Shown piece by piece: positions 15,550 to 24,123 of a stretch of DNA of 64,000 nucleotides (within the stretch, counting starts at the first letter, position 1; the number at the start of each line of letters is the position of its first letter). The stretch lies in assembly GCF_013127955.1 (NCBI RefSeq), contig NZ_CP053435.1, forward strand, positions 1,736,001 through 1,800,000, in the 5' to 3' direction. The notes below the pieces were generated by a model. It searched no databases. It saw only the letters and a list, made by a program, of their open reading frames with translations, and was not told where the DNA came from. Position numbers and translations under genes: made by a program. This DNA comes from Spirosoma taeanense. Lineage in GTDB: Bacteria; Bacteroidota; Bacteroidia; Cytophagales; Spirosomataceae.

Positions 15550-15565
15550 TGTGCACTCGTAGGGA
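15550..15565. other. Attachment site inside tRNA-Arg gene (right end of island)
   Basis: TGTGCACTCGTAGGGA at the tRNA 3' end is the parent of the copies at 562-577 (16 of 16) and 4270-4283 (14 bases). Integration here keeps the tRNA gene whole. Confidence 0.8.
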
Positions 15566-15625
15566 TTCGAACCCCAAACCTCCTGATCCGTAGTCAGGTG
15601 CTCTATCCAATTGAGCTACGAATGC
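15552..15625 (-). tRNA. tRNA-Arg (anticodon ACG)
   Basis: On the minus strand the acceptor stem GCATTCG pairs with CGAGTGC, followed by an A discriminator. The D arm (GCTCAATTGGATAGAGC), the anticodon stem CCTGA/TCAGG with loop CTACGGA, and the T arm (GGGGTTCGAATCCC) all fold. The loop gives anticodon ACG, which reads CGN Arg codons after A-to-I editing. No CCA is encoded. It is the insertion target of the island. Confidence 0.96.
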
Positions 15626-15691
15626 ATTGCTCGTTGGCATTTCCCGTTGATTGGGAGTGCAAAAGTAGGGACAAAAACGGCGTCTGTCAAC

Positions 15692-16489
15692 TTATTTGCC
15701 CGAAAAATTTGCTTTCCGCTTCATCAGGAACGCGCCAATGCCTTCGGCCGCATCGGTTGATCTGCCTAAGGCGTCTTGATTTTCAGCTTCTTGTTCCAGC
15801 TGGTGGTCGAGGTCGGAATAGAGCGATTGGTTCAAAACTTTTTTCATAGCCCCAATGGCTCGTGTCGGCGCAGCGGCATAATACGCGGCCACTTCGTTTA
15901 TAGCCTGGTCCAGATCGGCAGCGGGAACGGAGCGGCTAACAAGACCTAGTTGCGCGGCTTCGGGGCCATAAACGCGCCGACCGGTACTGCACAGCTCAAA
16001 CGCCTTCTGCGGGCCAACCAGCCGGGGCAGAAAGAACGTAGAGCCCGCGTCGGGCATGAGGCCGATGTTGACAAAAATCTGGCTGAAATACGCTTCGTCG
16101 GCACATAGCACGACGTCGCAGGCCAGCGCCAGTGAGCAGCCCGCCCCGGCCGCTACGCCATTGATGCGCCCGATAACCGGCTTCGGTAAGTCGCGAATTG
16201 CCCGGATCATGGGGTTATAGGTCGTGCGCAGGGTGTCGCCGAGGTCCATCTGACCGCACGATGCCATAGCCGAAGCCGCGCCTTCTTTCAGGTCGGCGCC
16301 CGAGCAGAAGGCTTTGTCGCCCGCTCCGGTCAGCACCACCACCCGAACGCTGTCGTCGGCTCCCGCGGCTTCAATAGCGGCCGTAATGTCACGGATCAGG
16401 CCGGGACTGAGCGCGTGATAAACCTGCGGGCGATTGAGCGTAATTCGGCAAATGCCGTGGGCAACATCGTAAAGAAGGTTCTCAAACAT
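15692..16489 (-). CDS. Enoyl-CoA hydratase/isomerase family protein (PaaG-like)
   Basis: 265 aa crotonase-fold enzyme acting on acyl-CoA. Oxyanion-hole segments are CSGADLKEG near residue 62 and NGVAAGAGCSLALACD near 110, followed by FVNIGLMPDAGSTFFLPRLVG. The last segment, with Asp instead of the hydratase Glu, is typical of PaaG, the ring-epoxide isomerase of phenylacetate breakdown. No other paa genes are near, so a general beta-oxidation isomerase is also possible. It is the first native gene beyond the tRNA; the tRNA and this gene are both on the minus strand. Confidence 0.85.
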   Translation of the reverse strand: MFENLLYDVAHGICRITLNRPQVYHALSPGLIRDITAAIEAAGADDSVRVVVLTGAGDKAFCSGADLKEGAASAMASCGQMDLGDTLRTTYNPMIRAIRDLPKPVIGRINGVAAGAGCSLALACDVVLCADEAYFSQIFVNIGLMPDAGSTFFLPRLVGPQKAFELCSTGRRVYGPEAAQLGLVSRSVPAADLDQAINEVAAYYAAAPTRAIGAMKKVLNQSLYSDLDHQLEQEAENQDALGRSTDAAEGIGAFLMKRKANFSGK

Positions 16490-16520
16490 GGAAAGGGCCG
16501 TTTATCGGTAAAGCTACGGA

Positions 16521-17255
16521 TTATACCAGCCAGAACACGGCCACTACGCTGATCGTTAATCCCAGCAGCAGCCCTGCGCCGATCTGGGCGGGTGTATGGG
16601 CGTTAAGTTTAAGCCGCGCGCTCCCCACAAAGCCCGTTAGCAGAACGAGCACCAGCAGGGGAAAGAACAAATCGGTCTGGCCGAACTTCAGCATGATGCC
16701 CCCAATGGCGCCCAGAACCCCGCCAATCCCGACGCTGTGGGCGCTGATCTGCCAGTAGAGACTAATCAGCGCCACGAGCAGAATGGAGATCGTAATGCTG
16801 CCCAGCAACACCGCAATTTCGGGCGCGATGGTCGAAATGAGTTGCATTCGGAAGGCAAACAGAAACGTAACGGCGGTATAGACCAGCGCCGTCAGGAAGT
16901 AGGGGAGCCGCCGTTCTTCAAGCGTAGTCATGTGGAGCGTTCGAATATAGCCGCTGCGAAACAGGTAATAAATCAGCAGCGACGGCACGCCGAACGTACC
17001 GACGAAGATCAGAACGAGCAGGCTAAGGCGCAGAGTTGGCGTAAAGGCATCCATCCCTAAAACACTGGGAACCTGAAACAGCAAAACGCCAAACAACAGG
17101 GTTGGCATCAGCAGCGGATGAAACGCAACGGAAAGGAAACGGGCCAGTGTGGTTGTCAAGGATACCAATAGAATTATAAATCGGTCCGACCGGGCGGATA
17201 AGTGATTTGCGAGCGAATGAACCGTCTGTTTTACAAAGGTACTAACTACGCTCAT
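16521..17255 (-). CDS. PAP2-like membrane phosphatase/integral membrane protein
   Basis: 244 aa with six or so hydrophobic segments. The stretch ISAHSVGIGGVLGAIGG resembles the SGH-type motif region of PAP2 phosphatases, and LNAHTPAQIGAGLLLG the last His motif. It would dephosphorylate lipid-linked phosphates at the membrane. The motifs are weak, so the activity is uncertain. It follows rpoN by 45 bp on the same strand. Confidence 0.65.
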   Translation of the reverse strand: MSVVSTFVKQTVHSLANHLSARSDRFIILLVSLTTTLARFLSVAFHPLLMPTLLFGVLLFQVPSVLGMDAFTPTLRLSLLVLIFVGTFGVPSLLIYYLFRSGYIRTLHMTTLEERRLPYFLTALVYTAVTFLFAFRMQLISTIAPEIAVLLGSITISILLVALISLYWQISAHSVGIGGVLGAIGGIMLKFGQTDLFFPLLVLVLLTGFVGSARLKLNAHTPAQIGAGLLLGLTISVVAVFWLV

Positions 17256-17300
17256 TCATCATTTAGTCGCCGGATGGGCCAATTCAGTCTGCATCCTGTT

Positions 17301-18752
17301 TTAGAGTTCTTTCCGGAGCCGGGCCACCGGAATATTCAGCTGCTCGCGGTATTTGGCAACGGTCCGGCGGGCGATGTTGTAGCCCCGTTCGTTCAGGATT
17401 TTCTCGAGCTTATCGTCGGAGAGCGGGTTGAGCTTCGGCTCGTTGTCGATCAGTTCTTTCAGGATGTTCTTTACCTCGCGGCTGCTGACGTCCTCGCCGG
17501 AGTCGGTGGCAATACCTTCTGAGAAGAAATATTTCAGCGGATAAATGCCGAATTCGGTCTGAACGGCCTTGCTGTTGGCGACCCGCGAAACGGTCGAAAC
17601 GTCCATGTCGATCAGCGTGGCAATGTCTTTCAGGATCATGGGGCGGAGTTTGGACTCGTCGCCGGTCAGGAAGAAATCATACTGAAAGCGCACGATGGCG
17701 TTCATGGTCTTGAGCAGGGTCTGCTGACGCTGTTTGATGGCGTCGATGAACCACTTGGCCGCGTCGAGCTTCTGCTTGACGAAGGAGACCGTCTCTTTCA
17801 GGGCTTTGTTCTGCTTGCTGCTTTTGTCGTAGGTGTCGAGCATATCGGCAAACGACCGGCTGATGCGCAGTTCAGGCGCGTTCTTGGAGTTCAGCGTCAG
17901 TTCAAGCTTGCCGTTATTATTGGTCAGGATGAAATCAGGAATCAGGTACTGAGCCGTGCCCGATTCGCCTTCGACCGAACCCGGCTTGGGATTCAGCTTG
18001 ATAATGATGTCGATTACCTTCTTCAGCGATTCGTCGCTGATGTTGAGCCGACGCTGGATTTTATCGAAGTGCTTTTTCGAAAACTCCTCGAAGAACTCTT
18101 CAATGATCCGGATGCCGAGGATAATGTAGGGATCGCTCTGGTCCTTGCGCTGGAGCTGGAGCAGCAGGCATTCCTGCAGCGACCGGGCGGCAATACCCGG
18201 CGGGTCGAAGGTCTGGATTTTTCGTAAAACCTGCTCCAGTTCGTCGGTGTCGGTGAAGACGTTCTGCGAGAAGGCAAGGTCGTTGACGATAGCCTGCATG
18301 GACCGGCGAATATAGCCGTCGGCTTCAATGCTGCCGATAAGCTGCAGGCCAATGATCCGTTGCTCTTCGGTCAGGTTCAGGTAGCCAAACTGCTGCATCA
18401 GTGAGTCGATCAGACTCGAACTGGTAGCCAGCGGTACGTCGCGATCTTCTTCGTTGTAGTTCCCGTCGCCCTGCATCTTGTAGCCCGCATAATCTTCGTT
18501 CTGGATGTAGCTGTCAATATCCAGATCGTCGTTGCGGTCTTTGTAATCATCCTCATATTCATCGGCGAAGGGGTCTTCCTCTTTCTGATCGTAGTCTTCA
18601 TCCATACCCTCTTCCAGCGCGGGATTGATTTCCAGTTCTTCTTCAATCCGGGTATCCAGTTCGGCGGTAGGAATCTGCAACAGCTTGATAAACTGGATTT
18701 GTTGAGGAGACAGTTTCTGCTGTAGCGACTGGGTAAGACTTAACTTCTGCAT
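17301..18752 (-). CDS. rpoN: RNA polymerase sigma-54 factor
   Basis: 483 aa from MQKLSLTQSLQQKLSPQQIQ, the usual start; a longer frame to 18818 adds 22 residues that do not fit the family. Order: Gln-rich activator-interacting region I, a very acidic region II (about 50-95), the core-binding domain, and the DNA-binding part with DMDVSTVSRVANSKAV (HTH) and the RpoN box region near the C-terminus, here read as ARRTVAKYREQLN rather than the usual ARRTVAKYRE/MLxIP form. It directs transcription from -24/-12 promoters with activator ATPases. Confidence 0.96.
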   Translation of the reverse strand: MQKLSLTQSLQQKLSPQQIQFIKLLQIPTAELDTRIEEELEINPALEEGMDEDYDQKEEDPFADEYEDDYKDRNDDLDIDSYIQNEDYAGYKMQGDGNYNEEDRDVPLATSSSLIDSLMQQFGYLNLTEEQRIIGLQLIGSIEADGYIRRSMQAIVNDLAFSQNVFTDTDELEQVLRKIQTFDPPGIAARSLQECLLLQLQRKDQSDPYIILGIRIIEEFFEEFSKKHFDKIQRRLNISDESLKKVIDIIIKLNPKPGSVEGESGTAQYLIPDFILTNNNGKLELTLNSKNAPELRISRSFADMLDTYDKSSKQNKALKETVSFVKQKLDAAKWFIDAIKQRQQTLLKTMNAIVRFQYDFFLTGDESKLRPMILKDIATLIDMDVSTVSRVANSKAVQTEFGIYPLKYFFSEGIATDSGEDVSSREVKNILKELIDNEPKLNPLSDDKLEKILNERGYNIARRTVAKYREQLNIPVARLRKEL

Positions 18753-18841
18753 GGGCGGTAATCGGCGGCTAAATACTAAAGTTACGTTGAGTAGGCGTTG
18801 ACAAACTGCGCCCGACAAATATCAGACCAATTTAATCTTTT

Positions 18842-18867
18842 TTTGTTTTAGCCGGTCGGGAATTTTG
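18842..18867 (+). promoter_or_regulatory. Possible promoter of pncB
   Basis: TTTG at 18842-18845 and GAATTTTG at 18860-18867 resemble the Bacteroidota -33/-7 boxes (TTTG and TAnnTTTG) with 18 bases between the TTTG cores. This is 30 bases upstream of the ATG. The match at -7 is imperfect. Confidence 0.3.
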
Positions 18868-18897
18868 CACCAATTTCCCGGCCACTACCTTCGCAGC

Positions 18898-20367
18898 ATG
18901 ATCAAGAACGTATACGATACCTCCCTGAGTCTACTGACGGACCTTTATCAGCTAACGATGGCCTATGGATACTGGAAGTCTGGTACGAGTGAAAAAGAAG
19001 CCGTCTTTAACCTGTATTTCCGTAAAAACCCGTTTGGGGGCGGTTTCACTATCGCCTGCGGGCTGGCGCAGGCTGTCGATTACGTCAATAACTTTGGGTT
19101 CTCGGCAGCAGACCTGCACTACCTGCGGTCACTAACGGGTAATGACGGGCAGCCGCTTTTTGAGGAAGCTTTTCTGGACTATCTGGCTGGTCTGAAGCTT
19201 ACCATCGACCTGGAGGCCGTACCCGAAGGGACCGTTACGTTCCCGAATGAGCCGCTGCTGCGGGTACGGGGACCAATTTTGCAGTGTCAGCTGCTGGAAA
19301 CGCCCCTGCTGAACCTGGTTAACTTCGAATCGCTGATTGCGACCAAAGCCGCCCGGCTGCGGCTCGTGGCCGAAACCGATACGGTGCTGGAGTTCGGGCT
19401 GCGCCGGGCGCAGGGAATAGACGGAGGCCTGACGGCCAGCCGGGCGGCTTACATCGGCGGCTGCGATGCTACTTCCAACGTTCTGGCGGGTAAACAGTAT
19501 GACATTCCGGTGCGGGGAACTCACGCGCACAGCTGGGTGATGTCGTTCGACAGCGAGCTGGAATCGTTCGAGACCTATGCCCGCGTGATGCCGAACAACG
19601 TTACGCTGCTGGTTGATACTTATGACACGCTGCAGGGCGTTCAGAACGCCATTGAAACGGGCCGGCAGTTACGTCGGCAGGGCTACGAATTGTCGGGTAT
19701 CCGGCTCGATTCGGGTGATCTGGCTTACCTGAGCATTGAAGCGCGTAAGCTGCTGGACGAGGCCGGCTTTCCGGATACGGCCATCGTGGCCAGTAATGAC
19801 CTCGACGAAACGATCATTGCCAGCCTGAAACAGCAGGGGGCCAGAATCACGATCTGGGGCGTAGGCACGAAGCTGGTTACGGCCTATGATCAGCCGGCGC
19901 TGGGTGGGGTGTATAAACTGGCGGCCATTCGTCACGAAGCGTCGGGCGCGTGGGACTATAAAATGAAGCTCTCGGAGCAGGCCATCAAGATTTCGACGCC
20001 GGGGCTCCAGCAGGTACGTCGGTTCCGCGATGAGCGGGGGTTCCTGGCCGACATGATCTACGACGAAGAAATGAACGGTGCAGAACGGCTGGTGACCCTG
20101 ATTGATCCGCTGGATTTTACCAAGCGCCGACGATTTGACGTTGGGCAGCCGTTTGAAAACCTGCTGGTGCCGGTGTTTCGGGCGGGGCAGTGCGTGTACG
20201 CCAACCCGGATATTCATACCGTACGGGCGCGCGTGCAGACGCAGCTTGCCGGGCTGCATCCGGGCGTCAAGCGGTTCGTCAACCCACACATCTATCCCGT
20301 TGGTCTGGAACAGGGGCTGCACGAACTGAAAACGGAATTAATTCTCAAACTGCGGGAAGGACGGTGA
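18898..20367 (+). CDS. pncB: Nicotinate phosphoribosyltransferase
   Basis: 489 aa from MIKNVYDTSLSLLTDLYQL; the frame extends 33 bases upstream but this start matches the family. It converts nicotinate plus PRPP to nicotinate mononucleotide in NAD salvage. Seen are LTDLYQLTMAYGYW at the N-terminus, EFGLRRAQGIDGGLTASRAAYIGG near 175, RGTHAHSWVMSF near 208 with the catalytic His region, and GIRLDSGDLAYLS near 270 for PRPP binding. It stands alone and is divergent from rpoN. Confidence 0.96.
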   Translation: MIKNVYDTSLSLLTDLYQLTMAYGYWKSGTSEKEAVFNLYFRKNPFGGGFTIACGLAQAVDYVNNFGFSAADLHYLRSLTGNDGQPLFEEAFLDYLAGLKLTIDLEAVPEGTVTFPNEPLLRVRGPILQCQLLETPLLNLVNFESLIATKAARLRLVAETDTVLEFGLRRAQGIDGGLTASRAAYIGGCDATSNVLAGKQYDIPVRGTHAHSWVMSFDSELESFETYARVMPNNVTLLVDTYDTLQGVQNAIETGRQLRRQGYELSGIRLDSGDLAYLSIEARKLLDEAGFPDTAIVASNDLDETIIASLKQQGARITIWGVGTKLVTAYDQPALGGVYKLAAIRHEASGAWDYKMKLSEQAIKISTPGLQQVRRFRDERGFLADMIYDEEMNGAERLVTLIDPLDFTKRRRFDVGQPFENLLVPVFRAGQCVYANPDIHTVRARVQTQLAGLHPGVKRFVNPHIYPVGLEQGLHELKTELILKLREGR

Positions 20368-20370
20368 AGG

Positions 20371-20432
20371 CTTCTCACCGAATGAGTCGACATAGCATGC
20401 CGACTCATTCGTGACCCGATACCGGTGAGAAG
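20371..20432. repeat. Nested double hairpin after pncB
   Basis: An outer stem CTTCTCACCG/CGGTGAGAAG (20371-20380, 20423-20432) encloses an inner stem GAATGAGTCG/CGACTCATTC (20380-20389, 20401-20410). It starts four bases after the pncB stop. There is no T run, so it is an mRNA 3' structure rather than a classical terminator. Confidence 0.6.
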
Positions 20433-20642
20433 TACTAACTGGCGTATGGATAGAAGCGGCAAGGTCTGGCTGATACAACTAGCACATATTGTGTAGTCAC
20501 ATATATTCAGGATAGTCGCTTAATTTCAAACTTCTCTTTTTCTCTACACTCAAGCAATCCTGGCTTTGTCAAATCGGGGTTTTTTCTTGCCAATCCTGCT
20601 GTTTTTTTTGTAGATGGTCAGTTACAACCTTAGCCATTTTAG

Positions 20643-20650
20643 TACATTTG
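20643..20650 (+). promoter_or_regulatory. -7 promoter box for histidine kinase/LytTR operon
   Basis: TACATTTG is an exact match to the Bacteroidota -7 consensus TAnnTTTG, 45 bases before the kinase ATG. No TTTG lies at the right -33 distance. The rest of 20433-20642 shows no gene. Confidence 0.45.
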
Positions 20651-20695
20651 GTACGTGACGTTTAACACTGGTACCGACCTAAACCTGCAACCCGG

Positions 20696-22456
20696 ATGTT
20701 TCGCCGTTCAGTTCTGTGCCTTAGTGGCTTATGCCTCGGCTGGTTATTTGTTTCCGGCGTGGTCATGGGACAGGACGTTACCCACCTCAAACTGCAACCT
20801 GATCGCTTACGGCACGCCCGGGAAGCCGAGCGGCAGGCTATCGCGGCCAGCGACTCGCTCCAACTGGCCGAAGCCTGGTATCTTTACGGCAAAACCTATG
20901 TCTTTGCGGGCGATTATCAGACTTCGCAGCGGTATTTTCTCAAATCCATGCGGATTCTCGAGTCCCGGGGCGATTCGGATGATCTGGCGCGTATTTACGT
21001 CAGATTGAGTGAAAACGAAGGTCGGCTTGGCCGGGAGAACGATGCGCTGCGCTACGCGAACCTTTCCATGCAAATGGCTCAGCGTATCCAGTCCGACAAG
21101 GAACTGGTGCGGGCCTATGGAGCCATAGGACGAGCCTGGGAAAACCTGTGGAAGAAGCAGCCATCTGCTGCAAACCGGATGCAATTCAAGAATAGTCTGG
21201 TTTACTATCGGAAGCAGGAGGCTCTGTGTTATAAACTAAAGGACTCGCTGGGTATTGCTGAAGCAACGTTGCAACTGGGAACCCTCTTTACGCAGGCCAG
21301 AGACCCGCAGGCGATTCCATATCTGGAGAAGGCGTTATCGTTATTCGTTTTATTGCACGAAAACCGGCTCAGGACAAACGTCATGCTGCACCTGGCCGCG
21401 GCTTATCTTGAATTCGGTAAACAGCAAATGGCCTTCCAGACGCTACTTAAGGCTGAACAGCTTTACAACGCTAACCGGGTCGATGAATATGATACCCGCC
21501 TGGACCTGGAAAAAGAATTTGTTCGTTATTATCAGACGACAGGCCAATGGAAAGAAGCATTTGACCACGTAAAAAAACAGAGTGAACTGGAAAAAATCGG
21601 GCTTCTGTCGGATCGGGACGGTAAAATTGCCCAGCTGAACGTAGCGTACGAATCCGAAAAAAAAGAAGCCCTGATCAGGGCGCGTAATCGCGAACTGGCC
21701 CTGAGCGCCCAGACGCTCCATACCCAGCAACGCTTTACGCTGGCTACGTCGACACTGTTTATCGTGACGGCCGGAATGAGCGTGGTGTTTTTTCGGCTCT
21801 ACCGAAAAAATCAACGCATCAGCCGACGGAACGAGACCCTGGTGCGCGAGCAGAACCACCGCGTTAAAAACAATCTGCAGGTTATTTCGAGCCTGCTTAA
21901 TCTTCAGTCCAGACGATTATCTGACGAAGCTGCCCGAACGGCCGTAGCGGAGAGCCTGCTTCGGGTGCAGTCAATGGCGATTGTGCACCGGCGGCTGTAC
22001 GATGGGGGTCAGTTAGCCGAAGTAAATCTGAGCGAGTTTATTCAGGAGCTGGTCGAAAGTGTTCTGAAAACATATGGACACTACACCGTACAAACCTCAT
22101 TTGATATTGATGACATCAGCCTGTCGGCCGATAAAGCCGTGCCGCTGGGTCTAATTCTGAATGAACTGACGACCAATGCCTGTAAGTATGCGTTCCCGCA
22201 TTCGGCCGGGCCCCGGTTCAGTGTCGTCTGCTACCGGAAGCATGCCCACCTGACATTCATCGTAAAAGATAACGGTCCCGGACTGGCGGGATCTGAATTG
22301 AATGATTCTATGCCGGGGCTGGCTGCGGGTTCCCATTCGCCGGAAAACGGTTCATTCGGGATGCAGCTCATTCAGGCTCAGGCTCGCCAGTTACGGGGAA
22401 CGCATAAATTTCGCTCCGATGGTGGAGTCCTATTCACCCTGGAGTTTACCATCTGA
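20696..22456 (+). CDS. TPR-containing sensor histidine kinase (HisKA_2 type)
   Basis: 586 aa. A signal peptide or first membrane segment (residues 3-24) is followed by an extracytoplasmic region of TPR repeats (about 30-300), a coiled stretch, one membrane segment near 345-365 (LATSTLFIVTAGMSVVFF), then HisKA_2 with EQNHRVKNNLQVISSLLNLQ (His phosphoacceptor) and HATPase with LILNELTTNACKYAF and VKDNGPGL. It most likely phosphorylates the LytTR regulator encoded eight bases downstream. The signal is unknown. Confidence 0.92.
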   Translation: MFRRSVLCLSGLCLGWLFVSGVVMGQDVTHLKLQPDRLRHAREAERQAIAASDSLQLAEAWYLYGKTYVFAGDYQTSQRYFLKSMRILESRGDSDDLARIYVRLSENEGRLGRENDALRYANLSMQMAQRIQSDKELVRAYGAIGRAWENLWKKQPSAANRMQFKNSLVYYRKQEALCYKLKDSLGIAEATLQLGTLFTQARDPQAIPYLEKALSLFVLLHENRLRTNVMLHLAAAYLEFGKQQMAFQTLLKAEQLYNANRVDEYDTRLDLEKEFVRYYQTTGQWKEAFDHVKKQSELEKIGLLSDRDGKIAQLNVAYESEKKEALIRARNRELALSAQTLHTQQRFTLATSTLFIVTAGMSVVFFRLYRKNQRISRRNETLVREQNHRVKNNLQVISSLLNLQSRRLSDEAARTAVAESLLRVQSMAIVHRRLYDGGQLAEVNLSEFIQELVESVLKTYGHYTVQTSFDIDDISLSADKAVPLGLILNELTTNACKYAFPHSAGPRFSVVCYRKHAHLTFIVKDNGPGLAGSELNDSMPGLAAGSHSPENGSFGMQLIQAQARQLRGTHKFRSDGGVLFTLEFTI

Positions 22457-22464
22457 CGCTGAAC

Positions 22465-23199
22465 ATGGAGACACTGCAAATCCTGATTGTTGAAGATGAT
22501 ACTATTACGGCGATGGATCTGCGCGAAACGCTGGAAGAAGCCGGACACACCATTACGGGCGTTGCGCACGACTTTCTGTCGGCCGTAAAAGCCGTTAAAA
22601 ACCAGTCGCCCGATCTGGCCCTGATCGATATTGAGCTCGTGGGCTCTATCCGCAACGGAATTGATACGGCTAAGGAACTGCTGACGTATCACCGGATGCC
22701 GATTATGTACCTGACGGCCAACTCCGAACCCGACATGTTTCAGTCGGCGAAGGCAACCCGGCCGGCGGCCTATCTGCTCAAACCGTTTCGGCAGGAGGAA
22801 CTGAAACTGCAGATTGAGCTGGCTTACCATTATTTCCGGCTGAATCAAGCCGTCGATTCGTCAGCTTCGAAGCAGTTATATCTGCCGGTTGACAAAGGCT
22901 ATGAAAAAATTAACATTGACGATGTGCTGTACCTGAAAGCGGATGGAGCATACGTAAAGATATTTCTGCTAAACCGTGAGCAATCTTACCATATTAGCAT
23001 GAACCTGAGCCATCTGGCGCAATACTTCCCTCTGCCCAACTTTTACCGGCTGTCGCGGTCACTGCTCATCAACCTGAACTACCTCGAACGGGTAGAGCAG
23101 AATCATCTGTTTATGGTCGGCCATAAACCGGCAATTCAGATTCCGGCCAACAGCCGCAAGGAACTGATGCGCAAACTGACGGTTGTCCGCACCAAATAA
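22465..23199 (+). CDS. LytTR-family response regulator
   Basis: 244 aa. The receiver domain (1-120) has ILIVEDD, phosphoacceptor Asp in LALIDIELVGS near residue 53, and YLLKPF for the conserved Lys. The LytTR DNA-binding domain follows from about 140: DVLYLKADGAYVKIFL, NFYRLSRSLLINLNYLERV and IPANSRKELMRKL. It is co-transcribed with the kinase before it (8-bp gap). Targets are unknown. Confidence 0.94.
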   Translation: METLQILIVEDDTITAMDLRETLEEAGHTITGVAHDFLSAVKAVKNQSPDLALIDIELVGSIRNGIDTAKELLTYHRMPIMYLTANSEPDMFQSAKATRPAAYLLKPFRQEELKLQIELAYHYFRLNQAVDSSASKQLYLPVDKGYEKINIDDVLYLKADGAYVKIFLLNREQSYHISMNLSHLAQYFPLPNFYRLSRSLLINLNYLERVEQNHLFMVGHKPAIQIPANSRKELMRKLTVVRTK

Positions 23200-23337
23200 G
23201 CACCGCTTTTGTGAATGATTTATTGCCCCGGCTCGCCCGGCTGCTCGTTCGATTTTTTGATTTCTTAATATCGTTTTATAGCGCCCGCATCAAAAGTTTC
23301 CGTTGCTTTACAGCTCGTTCAAACGATAACTTCAGGC

Positions 23338-24072
23338 ATGCAACCCATTGAATTAGTGGTTTTTGATATGGCCGGCACTACCGTTACCGATCACCATGAA
23401 GTTGAGCGGTGCTTTGCGCAGGCAGCCGCCGAAACAGGTCTGTTCGTTACCGACGAACGGATTCTGGCTATGCAGGGCCTGGCTAAGCGGTATGTATTCG
23501 AGACGCTCTGGAAAGAGCAGCTGGGCGAACTGCACCCCGACGTTCGGGCGCATGTCGATGTCTCCTACGCGTCGTTCAGGCGGATTCTGGAAGATCATTA
23601 CCAGACGCAGGGCGCAACGCCCACGGAAGGGTGTCTGGAAACGTTGGCATATCTGCGGGAGCGGGGCATTGCCATTGCGCTCACTACCGGTTTCTACCGC
23701 GCCGTAACTGACATTATCCTCGACAAACTTGGCTGGCTGGCCGATCTTGACGGTCGGCGGGTGGGCCGTCCGGACAGTATGATTCAGGTATCCATTGCCA
23801 GCGACGAGGTGGAGCGTGGCCGACCCTACCCACTGATGATCGAGCGGGCCATGCACCTGCTGGGCGTCAATAACCCAAAGGCGGTTGTGAACGTTGGCGA
23901 TACGCCTTCTGATCTGCTGTCGGGCCGGGCGGCCGGCGTAGCCTTGAACCTCGGCGTAACGAACGGTACCCATTCTCTTGAGCAGCTTGAGGCTTACCCG
24001 TACGATTATCTGCTGGCGTCGCTGGCTGAGTTGCCGGCGCTGCTGGCCGAAAAAGAACTGGTTGCTGTGTAG
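23338..24072 (+). CDS. Phosphonatase-like HAD hydrolase (TIGR03351 type)
   Basis: 244 aa HAD phosphatase-fold enzyme. Motif I is VVFDMAGTTVTD with nucleophile Asp10, motif II LTTGFYR near 120, and motif IV NVGDTPSDLLSG near 184. The Met45-Gln-Gly-Leu-Ala-Lys50 segment lies where phosphonoacetaldehyde hydrolase PhnX has its Schiff-base Lys, so C-P bond hydrolysis is plausible. The family name phosphonatase-like hydrolase is from memory; the exact substrate is unproven. It is the first gene of the phosphonate-type locus, 51 bp before the FAD oxidoreductase. Confidence 0.82.
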   Translation: MQPIELVVFDMAGTTVTDHHEVERCFAQAAAETGLFVTDERILAMQGLAKRYVFETLWKEQLGELHPDVRAHVDVSYASFRRILEDHYQTQGATPTEGCLETLAYLRERGIAIALTTGFYRAVTDIILDKLGWLADLDGRRVGRPDSMIQVSIASDEVERGRPYPLMIERAMHLLGVNNPKAVVNVGDTPSDLLSGRAAGVALNLGVTNGTHSLEQLEAYPYDYLLASLAELPALLAEKELVAV

Positions 24073-24123
24073 CGGTTCCCAGCCTATAATGACTACCTCT
24101 ACGACCAAACCCCGAATCTATTC

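Noticed and set aside
18752-18818. Longer start for rpoN
   Set aside because: The extra 22 residues do not look like sigma-54 region I, which begins MQKLSLTQ as in the family.
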